From Alphaproteobacteria bacterium (GTDB taxonomy: Bacteria > Pseudomonadota > Alphaproteobacteria > UBA828), in assembly GCA_022823305.1 (NCBI GenBank), contig JAJDXK010000023.1:1-64000 (forward strand): a stretch of DNA of 64,000 bases, in the 5' to 3' direction. The notes below the pieces were generated by a model, which was not told the origin of the DNA, searched no databases, and saw nothing but the letters and a program-made list of their open reading frames with translations. Every line of letters starts with the position of its first letter. Position 1 is the stretch's first letter. Positions 8,765-16,627 of the stretch are shown one piece after another. Position numbers and translations under genes: made by a program.

Positions 8765-9826
8765 TTACCGGTAGAACTGCCGGCAGTAGCGCCGATACTT
8801 GCCGATCGCGCCGTCGGAGGCGCACAGGCTCGGATGGGGCTTGTAGCTCTTTCGTCCCCAGATCGTGACATCCTGGAGAACGTCCTGCTCCTGGATGGCA
8901 AGAAGGATCTTGTTCATGAGCCTCGTGCGCAACGTCGGGGGCAGGAACCCGAGGCCGACGATCAGGCGTTTGGGCTTTCGTATCTCGCGGACCTGCGAGA
9001 CCAGAGCCAGCTCGATGTCGGTGCCGTCGATCGGCGTGGAGAGCACCCAGAGGCGCGTGTCCATGCCGACGGTGTGCTCGCGGACTTCGACGAACGAGTA
9101 CCCCAGGCCGTGGACATAGGCGGTGGCCGAAACGTCGAAGGTGATGCGAGCCGCGCCGGCAATGCGCTGGCGACGCCTGAAGTCGAAGCTGCTGACGAGA
9201 AGCGAGCCGTCCACCGTCGTCGAGCCCGTGGCCTTCACGTTGTCGTAGCCGTGGATGTAGCGCAGGTGGGCCAGGTCCACCGCGTTCTCCGATGTCTCCT
9301 GGGGATGGCCGGGGAATCGCAGGGTCCTGATCTCCAGGCCGCTCCAGCCTCCTTCGGACGACGGCTCTTCCGGAAGGCTCCACTGCGGCGGGCGACCGTC
9401 GAGGCCCCACCAGGCGAAGACGAGGCCGGAAATCTCGCGCGTGGCAAAGACGTCGAGCCTCGTGGCCCTGGGCGGCGGCGCAAAGGGGGTTGCGACGCAG
9501 GTGCCGGTCGCGTCGTAGGTGAAGCCGTGAAAGGGACAGACGAGCCTGCCGTCGCGCACGCGGCCGCCGGCGGCAGGGCCGAGCGAGGAGCCCAGGTGGG
9601 GACACACCGACCGGGCAACGCAGATCGTCCCCCCGTCGTCGCACCAGACGACGATCTCCTGCCCCAGCCACTGCTTCTGGAACAGCCTGCTCTGCTCTAT
9701 CGAGCGGCGGTCGGCGACGAAGTACCAGCCCTCGGGAAACGGGAAGAGGGAGAGATCATTCGCGACGACGTCGTAATCGCCGTCCGCGTCTTGCGACAGG
9801 CTGTGTTCGCGCAGAGGTTTCAGCAT
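8765..9826 (-). CDS. Rieske [2Fe-2S] ring-hydroxylating-type oxygenase
   Basis: From the chosen start at 9826 (MLKPLREHSL) the product is 353 residues. The Rieske cluster motif is C-P-H near residue 64 followed by CPFHGFTYD (C-x-H...C-x2-H). The mononuclear iron site is visible as DLAHLRYIH (D-x2-H-x4-H), preceded by NAVD. The catalytic domain has the length and style of single-component Rieske oxygenases acting on steroids or other hydrophobic compounds, for example KshA-like or cholesterol 7-desaturase-like. Substrate assignment is not possible from sequence. An upstream in-frame ATG at 9958 exists but adds 44 low-complexity residues. The gene is divergent from the RND transporter, suggesting shared control from 9827-10190. 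Confidence 0.85.
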   Translation of the reverse strand: MLKPLREHSLSQDADGDYDVVANDLSLFPFPEGWYFVADRRSIEQSRLFQKQWLGQEIVVWCDDGGTICVARSVCPHLGSSLGPAAGGRVRDGRLVCPFHGFTYDATGTCVATPFAPPPRATRLDVFATREISGLVFAWWGLDGRPPQWSLPEEPSSEGGWSGLEIRTLRFPGHPQETSENAVDLAHLRYIHGYDNVKATGSTTVDGSLLVSSFDFRRRQRIAGAARITFDVSATAYVHGLGYSFVEVREHTVGMDTRLWVLSTPIDGTDIELALVSQVREIRKPKRLIVGLGFLPPTLRTRLMNKILLAIQEQDVLQDVTIWGRKSYKPHPSLCASDGAIGKYRRYCRQFYR

Positions 9827-10190
9827 GGCGGGATCGGTCGGCGCGGCGCGCGCGACGGCATTCGTTCCTGGGACATCAGTCCCCCTCGACCTCGTCCAGG
9901 ACCGCGGAGAGTACGAAGCACGCTGCGGGTGACAGCAAACGACGCTCCTTGTCCGCATTATAGCTCATTGCCCTTCAAGTCGCCTAGCTGACGGCCGCAG
10001 GCCGCGCGGCACCGCGAATTGACCGCGCGGCGGCGATGGCCTCGTGCATCGGCGCGAGCGCTGCAGGCGTGGCGGGCACGGCTTCAAATGAGTGATGGAC
10101 GCGACGGCCGCAGGCTGTGATACTTGGCCGGGTTCGGTCCTGTTGTCGCGATTCGCCAGCCGAACCCTGTCCACAAGACGCCACACCGCG
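9827..10190. other. Divergent intergenic region between Rieske and RND genes
   Basis: About 360 bp separate the chosen starts of the divergent Rieske and RND genes. The stretch 9950-9990 is locally AT-rich and could hold promoter elements, but I see no convincing -35/-10 pair. A 13-bp word, GACGGCCGCAGGC, occurs at 9990-10002 and again at 10103-10115. In such GC-rich DNA this may be chance. Part of the region would be coding if the Rieske gene starts at 9958 or the RND gene at 10092. Confidence 0.4.
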
Positions 10191-12533
10191 ATGAATCTGG
10201 AAGCCTGCATAGCGCGCATTATGGGTCGGCGATGGCTGACCATTTTACTCTCCCTGCTTGTCATCCTGGCTCTGGTCGCGGGCGCCCAGTACATCGTCAA
10301 TGTCGACGTCGACTTTCGCAATCATTTCAGCAAGGACGATCCCAACCTCGTCGCGCTTGAGGAAATGGAGGACACCTACGCGTTCTCCGACACCGTGCTG
10401 CTTGCCGTAGCGCCACAGAGCGGCACCATCTTCACGCGGGAAACGCTGGCTGCCCTGGAAGAGATGACCGAGCAGCTCTGGCGAACCCCCTACGTTACCC
10501 GCGTCGATTCGATCACCAACTACTCGCACAGCGAAGGCTTCGAGGACGAGCTGATCGTCGAGCCGCTTATCGACGACGCCGCTTCCCTGAGCGATGCAGA
10601 CATCGAACGAATCGAGACGATCGCGCGCGGCACCGAGGAAGTTGCCGGGCGCCTGGTCGCTCGGGACGGCCGCGTCGCCGGACTGCACATCAGCGTCGCG
10701 ATTCCCGACGAGGATCGACAGCAGGCCAAGGTCGACGTCGTCGACCATCTCAACGAGACCGCGGCGGCGGCGGCGCGCGCAAAGTATTCGACCACCGGCT
10801 ACTACCTGACCGGCTCGCTCTTCCTCAATCGTGCCGTGCGCGACGCGCTGGACGAGGACATGGGCATCCTCGGCCCCATCGCGCTCGCCGTCATGCTGGT
10901 CGTCGCCTTCCTGATGCTCCGCTCGATATGGGGAACGGTCACGATCATCCTGATGATCATCGCCGTTCTCCTCTCTGCGCTGGGCTTTGCCGGCTGGGCC
11001 GGCCTGAAGCTCTACGGCGAGAGCGGGGCTGCGCTCTTCGTCCTGATGGCGATCACAGTCGCCCATTGCGTGCACATAATCGAGGCCATGCTCGCGGGCA
11101 TGCGCCAGGGGATGGACCGCAGGGAAGCTGCGATTCATTCCCTGCGACTCAACGTGTGGCCCGTCTTTCTCACCTCGATCACGACCGCGATCGGCTTCCT
11201 CAGCCTGAATTTTTCCGACATGCCGCCGTTCCGGGTCATGGGCAACATCGTGGCGTTCGGCTCGCTGATCGCCTTCGTCTACTCGGTGACGCTCCTGCCC
11301 GCGTTTCTCTCTCTCATGCCCATGCGTGTCCGGCCCGAACGTGCAGGAAAGACGGACATTTTCGACCGCTTCTTCGCGCGTTTCGGGCGCTTTATCGTTT
11401 CCCGGCGCTTGGTTGTTCTATGCTCGTTCGGCGTTGTCGTTGTCGCGCTGATGGCCGGTATCTCGCGCATAGAACTCAACGACAATCACCTCGAGCTTCT
11501 CAGCGAAAGCTATGAGTTCCGGCGGTCGACAGATTTCATAAGTGACAATTTCACCGGCCTGGAGCCCTTCGAATACTCGCTCGGCACCGGGCAGGAGAAC
11601 AGCATCACGGACGTGGCGTATCTGAAGCAGGTCGACGCCTTTGCGGAGTGGTATCGGGCGCAGCCCGAGGCTGCCCACGTCTTCAGCATCGCCGACATCA
11701 TGAAGCGCCTGAACAAGAACCTGAACGGCGACGACCCCGCGTTTTACAGCCTTCCGGACGACTCCGATCTCGCCGCCCAGTACCTGCTGCTTTACGAATT
11801 CTCGCTGCCTGTGGGTCTCGACCTGAACAATCTGATCGACGTCGAACGCTCGGCAACGCGCGTGACGGTGGTGCTGAAGGCGCTCTCCACCCGTGAGAAG
11901 CTGGCGCTCGAGGAGCGCGCGAACGACTGGCTCCGGCAGAATGCGCCCAGCCTGGAGACCTCGGCCACCGGCGTCGCCATCGTCGGGTCGCATTCGATTC
12001 AGAGAAACATCGAGAAGATGTTGATCGGCACCATCATCGCGATGGCCATCGTCTCGCTGCTGCTGATCTTCATCTTCAGAAGCGTGCGCTTCGGCCTGAT
12101 CAGCCTGATCCCGAATTTCGTTCCCGCCGCCATGGCGATGGGGCTTTGGGGATATGCGGTCGGACAGCTCGGAGTCTCGGCCTCGGTCGTCACCGCCATC
12201 GCCTTCGGCATCATCGTCGACGACACGATTCACTTCATGACCAAGTACCTGAGAGCGCGAAAGAGCGGGGAGCCGCCGCCGGAGTCCGTCCAGACCGCCT
12301 TCGGCTCGGTGGGCAAGGCCCTACTGGCGACGACCGTCGTGTTCGCGCTGGGATTCATGGTGTTCGGCGCGTCGGGGATGGCCAACAACCAGGCGCTCGG
12401 CCTGCTGGCAGGAACGACGGTCATCATCGCCCTGCTGGCGGACTTCCTGCTCCTCCCGCCGCTGCTGATCTACCTCGACGGGCTGGGAAAGAAGTGGTTC
12501 GGGAAGAAGGCTACGCGTGAGGAGAGCGCTTGA
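10191..12533 (+). CDS. RND superfamily (MMPL/HpnN-like) transporter
   Basis: The 780-residue protein has the RND two-repeat plan. TM1 lies at residues about 14-34, followed by a large periplasmic loop to about 215 and a bundle of TM helices (220-400). A second half repeats this, with its first TM near 413, another periplasmic loop, and a closing bundle (620-765). The conserved acidic motif FGIIVDDTIHF is in the second half and ALFVLMAITVAHCVHIIEAM in the first. These resemble the MMPL/HpnN exporters of lipids and hopanoids rather than tripartite drug pumps. Start 10191 (MNLEACIARIMGRRW) fits the family N-terminus. It heads a plus-strand series with an outer-membrane barrel and a LolA-like protein, implying export of a hydrophobic cargo. 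Confidence 0.9.
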   Translation: MNLEACIARIMGRRWLTILLSLLVILALVAGAQYIVNVDVDFRNHFSKDDPNLVALEEMEDTYAFSDTVLLAVAPQSGTIFTRETLAALEEMTEQLWRTPYVTRVDSITNYSHSEGFEDELIVEPLIDDAASLSDADIERIETIARGTEEVAGRLVARDGRVAGLHISVAIPDEDRQQAKVDVVDHLNETAAAAARAKYSTTGYYLTGSLFLNRAVRDALDEDMGILGPIALAVMLVVAFLMLRSIWGTVTIILMIIAVLLSALGFAGWAGLKLYGESGAALFVLMAITVAHCVHIIEAMLAGMRQGMDRREAAIHSLRLNVWPVFLTSITTAIGFLSLNFSDMPPFRVMGNIVAFGSLIAFVYSVTLLPAFLSLMPMRVRPERAGKTDIFDRFFARFGRFIVSRRLVVLCSFGVVVVALMAGISRIELNDNHLELLSESYEFRRSTDFISDNFTGLEPFEYSLGTGQENSITDVAYLKQVDAFAEWYRAQPEAAHVFSIADIMKRLNKNLNGDDPAFYSLPDDSDLAAQYLLLYEFSLPVGLDLNNLIDVERSATRVTVVLKALSTREKLALEERANDWLRQNAPSLETSATGVAIVGSHSIQRNIEKMLIGTIIAMAIVSLLLIFIFRSVRFGLISLIPNFVPAAMAMGLWGYAVGQLGVSASVVTAIAFGIIVDDTIHFMTKYLRARKSGEPPPESVQTAFGSVGKALLATTVVFALGFMVFGASGMANNQALGLLAGTTVIIALLADFLLLPPLLIYLDGLGKKWFGKKATREESA

Positions 12534-12702
12534 ACCAGCCTGGCCGGCATGTCTCCCTCGAACGATAGCCGGCGGTCGACAAAATGGAACCGCCGTGTGC
12601 CGCGCCGGCTGCCCCGGGGTCATGTCGCCGGCTAGGGCCACGCGCCCGGCCGTGCAGAACGCCCAGTCCCCGCGTGCCGGGGGAGGCGGACGGGCGACGA
12701 CG

Positions 12703-13962
12703 GTGCGGCTCCCCCTCCTGCTTTCGGCGGCGCTCTCGCTTCTGGCTCCGGCGCTCGCGGGCGGCGCCCACGCCCAGGACGGGATCGCCGACCTGATCGA
12801 GCTGTCGGGGCGTCTTTCCACGGAAGCCCGGCTCTATCCGGGGAGTCCCGTGCATCCCGGCCAGCGCTCGCATGCGAGCGGCTTCGCCGCGGAAGCGACG
12901 GCCTACATCGAGGACGACGACGGCACGAGCTTCACCTTCACGCCCTTCTACCGCTACGACGCCGGAGACCCGGACCGCACCCATGCCGACGTCCGCGACG
13001 CCTACCTTCTCATGTACGGCGATCTCGGCGACGACGAGTGGGAGCTGCGGCTCGGCGTCGATCGCGTCTTCTGGGGCGTGGTCGAATCGCGCCCCCTCGT
13101 CGATATCGTCAATCAGACCGACCTGGTGGAACACCCCAACGAGAAGACCAAGCTGGGCCAGCCGATGGTCCACGTCACCTGGTCAGGGGACTGGGGGGCG
13201 CTGGAACTCTTCGGGCTGACCGGGCACCGCACGCGCACCTTCCCCGGCCGGCACGGCCGCCTGCGTCCCGCGCCCCTCATCGACCACGACAGAACCTCGT
13301 ACGAATCCTCGGCGGAAGAGTGGCACGTCGATCTCGCCGGCCGCTTCAGCGGCAGCTTCGGGCCGCTCGACGTGGGGCTCAGCGTGTTCGACGGCACCAG
13401 CCGCGAGCCCACCATGCTGCCGACCGTGGTCGGCTCCACGATCGTTCCTCCACCATTCGTTCTGGCGCCCTACTACGAGAGGATCCGCCAGTACGGTGTG
13501 GACGCCCAGATCACCACGGGCCAGTGGCTGCTCAAGCTGGAGGCCATTCACCGCGCCGGCGCGCAGAACCGCCGATACGAGGAGGAGGACTACGCGGCCT
13601 TCATCACGGGCGTCGAATACACGATCAATCAGGTGTGGGAGTCGGACGCCGACCTGAGCCTGATCGCCGAGTGGGCCCACGACGAGCGCGGGGAATGGGC
13701 GACCAACGCGTTCGAGAGCGACGTACTGCTTGCCGCGCGCCTCGGCCTCAACGACGAATACGACACCCAGTTCACGGTCAGCTCCCTGGAATCCCTCGAG
13801 TACAGCAGTCGCGCCATCAGCGCCGAATTCAAGCACCGCCTCTCCGACAGCTGGTCGCTGCACGTGGAGGGCCTCGCCTACGCGGAGATCGACGAGAAGG
13901 ACGTCATGTACGACGTGCGGCGCGACAGCTTTATCGAGGTGAATCTGGACTACAGCTTCTGA
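12703..13962 (+). CDS. Outer-membrane beta-barrel protein, unknown family
   Basis: With the GTG start at 12703 the product is 419 residues. It opens with a good Sec signal peptide (VRLPLLLSAALSLLAPALA, cleavage likely after AHAQ). The rest alternates polar and hydrophobic residues with many aromatic ends, and the last residues are VNLDYSF with a C-terminal phenylalanine, the usual outer-membrane barrel signal. In-frame ATG codons at 12517 and 12622 would extend the n-region unrealistically, but the ribosome binding site for the GTG is weak, so the start is uncertain. No porin family could be named. It lies between the RND pump and the LolA-like carrier and is a plausible outer-membrane outlet for the same cargo. 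Confidence 0.75.
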   Translation: MRLPLLLSAALSLLAPALAGGAHAQDGIADLIELSGRLSTEARLYPGSPVHPGQRSHASGFAAEATAYIEDDDGTSFTFTPFYRYDAGDPDRTHADVRDAYLLMYGDLGDDEWELRLGVDRVFWGVVESRPLVDIVNQTDLVEHPNEKTKLGQPMVHVTWSGDWGALELFGLTGHRTRTFPGRHGRLRPAPLIDHDRTSYESSAEEWHVDLAGRFSGSFGPLDVGLSVFDGTSREPTMLPTVVGSTIVPPPFVLAPYYERIRQYGVDAQITTGQWLLKLEAIHRAGAQNRRYEEEDYAAFITGVEYTINQVWESDADLSLIAEWAHDERGEWATNAFESDVLLAARLGLNDEYDTQFTVSSLESLEYSSRAISAEFKHRLSDSWSLHVEGLAYAEIDEKDVMYDVRRDSFIEVNLDYSF

Positions 13963-14053
13963 GCCGCAGCGGTGCGCAAAGACCCGGAGAACTCCCGCCT
14001 CGCGGCCATGGCCCGCGGCGGAGGGGCCTTCATGCGCGGGGCGGGAATCGTGC

Positions 14054-14059
14054 TAGCAT
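14054..14059 (+). promoter_or_regulatory. Candidate extended -10 promoter for LolA-like gene
   Basis: TAGCAT at 14054-14059 is preceded by TGC, giving an extended -10 (TGn-TAGCAT) about 120 nt upstream of the LolA-like gene. It sits in the 216-bp space after the barrel gene. No clear -35 is visible, which is tolerated in extended -10 promoters. This is weak evidence. Confidence 0.35.
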
Positions 14060-14178
14060 GCGCGGCGACGTTCCGGCGAAGGTGAAGGAGGCGACACGGC
14101 CCGGACGCTGCCCGGTCGCCGCCGTCGATCTCCCGCTTTCCCCGCTCCGCTGACGGCCGCCGACAGGAGAAACCGGTG

Positions 14179-14994
14179 ATGCGCATCGCTCTCCCCCACC
14201 CCGCGCTTGCATTGTCCGCCGTCCTTCTTGCCGCCCTGGCCTGGACCTTCGAGCCCTCGGCCGGCCACGCGCAGAGCGCCGAGGAAGAGGGGCTCAGGAT
14301 CGCGACCGAAGCCCGCGAACGCCAGAAGGGATACGGCAATTTCACCGCAAGCCTGAACATGATCCTGCGCAACAAGCGGGGGCAGGAGAGCAAGCGCGAG
14401 CTGCGCCTGAAGGTCATCGAGGTGGACGACGACGGCGATCGCACCATGTTCGTGTTCGACCGCCCGCGCGACGTCAAGGGAACCGCCTTTCTCGTCCACG
14501 CCCACAAGAACGATCCGGACGACCAGTGGCTCTATCTCCCTGCCCTGAAACGGGTCAAGCGCATCAGCGCCTCGAAGCAGTCCGGCTCCTTCATGGGCAG
14601 CGAGTTCTCCTACGAGGACATGGGCGCGGTCGAGGTCGAGAAGTACACGCACCGCTACCTGCGCGACGAGCCCTGCGGCGAGTTCGAATGCGCCGTCCTG
14701 GAGCGCATCCCGTTGAGCGAGGATTCCGGCTACTCCCGTCAGGTGGTCTGGCTCGACCGGGGCGAACTGCGCTCCATGCAGATCGAATTCTTCGATCGCA
14801 GGGAGGCACACCTCAAGACGATGGTGATCGAGGGCTACCAGCAGTTTCTCGATCGTTTCTGGCGCGCCGGCACGGTCACCATGACGAACCACCTCACAGG
14901 CAAGAGCACCGTGCTGAGCTGGTCGGATTACGAGTTCGGCACGGACCTCGACCTCAGCGACTTCACCAAGACGGCGCTGAAGCGGGCACGCTAG
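14179..14994 (+). CDS. Outer membrane lipoprotein-sorting (LolA-like) periplasmic protein
   Basis: The 271-residue product has a signal peptide (ALPHPALALSAVLLAALAW..., cleavage near GHAQ). The mature part matches the LolA-like 'outer membrane lipoprotein-sorting' family that accompanies RND lipid transporters. Motifs seen are FVFDRPRDVKGTAFLVH, WLYLPALKRVKRI, and SGSFMGSEFSYEDM, which is highly characteristic. The ATG at 14179 is 9 nt after AGGAG (14165-14169), and a GTG immediately before it is the alternative. Members form a half-open barrel that carries hydrophobic ligands across the periplasm. Its place after the RND transporter and barrel completes an inner-membrane, periplasm and outer-membrane set. 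Confidence 0.88.
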   Translation: MRIALPHPALALSAVLLAALAWTFEPSAGHAQSAEEEGLRIATEARERQKGYGNFTASLNMILRNKRGQESKRELRLKVIEVDDDGDRTMFVFDRPRDVKGTAFLVHAHKNDPDDQWLYLPALKRVKRISASKQSGSFMGSEFSYEDMGAVEVEKYTHRYLRDEPCGEFECAVLERIPLSEDSGYSRQVVWLDRGELRSMQIEFFDRREAHLKTMVIEGYQQFLDRFWRAGTVTMTNHLTGKSTVLSWSDYEFGTDLDLSDFTKTALKRAR

Positions 14995-15180
14995 ATTCGA
15001 GCGAGGCCACGCTTCTCTCGCCCCGCGGCTTCGCCGAGCGGCATTCGTCGCGCCTTGGCGTAGCCAGTTTCGCCGATGCCCCCTGCACGCTGTCGCTGGT
15101 CGATCGTGCGCCGGGCAACGGAGCGTGTCCCCCGTGCGGGCGATGGTAGAGCGAACGCCGTGAGCAAGTGAGGCGCAGCG

Positions 15181-16539
15181 ATGCCGAGAAGGGTTGCCAT
15201 CGTCGGTGGGGGAATCTCGGGGCTCGGCGTGGCCTGGGTGCTGCACCGGCACCCCGATCGCTTCGACTTTCGGCTGTTCGAGGCGCAGGCCCGGCTCGGG
15301 GGCAATGCCATCACCGCCGACATGCCACAGGACGACGGCACCTCGATTCCCTTCGACATCTCCGTCACCGCGTGCATTCCCTCGGTCTACCACCACATCG
15401 TCCTGTTCATGCAGCAGCACGGCATCGAGCTCGTCGATACCAGGTTCAGCTACAGCGTGAAGTACCGAGGCGGCACCTACGCGCACGACTACGATTCCGA
15501 CATCAGGCGGCAATTGCAGCCGGAAATCGAGAAGTTCCAGAGGCTGCTGAGACGCCTGAAGCGGTTCGGCCGGCTCAACCGGTCCCGGTCCAAACTGCTC
15601 AATGCCCTGAATCCGTACAACTACGTCAGCATGGGCACGGTTCTCAACCTGGGCAGGTTCTCCGGCGACTTCAGGTACAAGATCCTGAAGCCCATGTTCG
15701 TGAACTTCCTGATGGCCACGAACGTGTTCGACATGCCCGCGTCGCTCTTTTCCCGCTATCTGGAGTTCTTCGATATCGAGACCGCGACGCCGATGCAGAC
15801 CTGGGACCAGGGCACGCGGCGCATCTACGAGGCGATGTCGGCCGCCTTTCGGGAGAAGATCTATCTCGAGCGGCCGGTGCGAAAGGTCTACCGCCGCTCA
15901 TCCGAGATCGTGGTGGAAGACGAGAACGGCGAGACGGAGACCTTCGACGATGTCGTGTTCGCGTGTAACGCGAACCAGACCCTGATGATGCTGGACAAGC
16001 CGACGCGCATGGAGAGCTGCCTGCTCTCGTCGATCCGTTACGAGAGCGAGCTGCACAACCACACGATTGTTCATTCCGACGCCTCGGTTCTCCCCGACAG
16101 CGAGGTCAGGCCGCTCGCCACCCGCAGCAACCACATCGAGCAGTACGGCGTGAGGCCCGACAACTACGAAATCACCTACATCATGCACAACCAGCAGCCG
16201 TGGGTGGGCCGCTCCGACAAGCCGTGCCTGGTGACCTACAACCCGATCAGCCGCATCGACGAGAGCAAGGTCGTCAAGCGCTGGTGGTTCCAGCACATCG
16301 TGCACGACGTGCCGCACATCGCCTTCGTCATCCCGCTGTTCCGCTTCGTCCAGGGCAAGAGGCGCACCTGGCACTGCGGCGCCCACACCCTGATCAACAG
16401 CCAGGAGACCTGTTTCGTGACCGGCCTCGTCACCGCGAGGCAGATGGGCGCGGACTATCCCTTCGAGGACGCGCAAGCGCGGAAGTGGTTCAACTTCTAC
16501 GGGCGCTTGATGTACGGCTGGCGCTTCAGGAAGGCATGA
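15181..16539 (+). CDS. FAD-dependent oxidoreductase (COG2907/amine-oxidase-like)
   Basis: The 452-residue flavoprotein begins with the dinucleotide-binding motif VAIVGGGISGLGVAWVL at residues 5-21, followed by an acidic strand end FRLFEAQARLGGNA. The segment following, with DISVTACIPSVYHHIVLFM, resembles COG2907, the predicted NAD/FAD proteins often found beside cyclopropane-fatty-acid synthases and other lipid-modifying enzymes. A second flavin-contact region VVFACNAN occurs near 260 and a C-terminal FVTGLVTARQMGADYPFE matches the closing FAD segment of this fold. The start has ggcgcag spacing only, so the ribosome binding site is poor. Its neighbours suggest that it desaturates, isomerises or otherwise redox-modifies a lipid-like substrate; this is inference. 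Confidence 0.85.
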   Translation: MPRRVAIVGGGISGLGVAWVLHRHPDRFDFRLFEAQARLGGNAITADMPQDDGTSIPFDISVTACIPSVYHHIVLFMQQHGIELVDTRFSYSVKYRGGTYAHDYDSDIRRQLQPEIEKFQRLLRRLKRFGRLNRSRSKLLNALNPYNYVSMGTVLNLGRFSGDFRYKILKPMFVNFLMATNVFDMPASLFSRYLEFFDIETATPMQTWDQGTRRIYEAMSAAFREKIYLERPVRKVYRRSSEIVVEDENGETETFDDVVFACNANQTLMMLDKPTRMESCLLSSIRYESELHNHTIVHSDASVLPDSEVRPLATRSNHIEQYGVRPDNYEITYIMHNQQPWVGRSDKPCLVTYNPISRIDESKVVKRWWFQHIVHDVPHIAFVIPLFRFVQGKRRTWHCGAHTLINSQETCFVTGLVTARQMGADYPFEDAQARKWFNFYGRLMYGWRFRKA

Positions 16540-16591
16540 GGCGGGGCCTGCTCGACGCGGGCCGGCCTGCGGGCCTTGCAGATAACCTCCA

Positions 16592-16614
16592 CCCGCCCGG
16601 CGTACCGGAGCGGG
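16592..16614. terminator. Hairpin between convergent genes, candidate bidirectional terminator
   Basis: CCCGC-CCGG (16592-16600), a cgta loop, CCGG (16605-16608), a one-base bulge and GCGGG (16610-16614) form a strong stem in the 88-bp gap between the converging FAD-oxidoreductase and P450 genes. No T-tract follows on either strand, so it may only pause polymerase or protect the 3' end. Confidence 0.45.
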
Positions 16615-16627
16615 AGGCAATGCTGCG

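Noticed and set aside
8716-8901. Upstream extension of the alpha/beta hydrolase gene
   Set aside because: These 62 residues overlap the 3' end of the Rieske gene and are low-complexity. The family N-terminus fits the start at 8715.
9990-10115. Repeated 13-bp word GACGGCCGCAGGC in the Rieske/RND gap
   Set aside because: Two copies of a GC-only-like word are expected by chance in this base composition, and no symmetry or promoter is attached.
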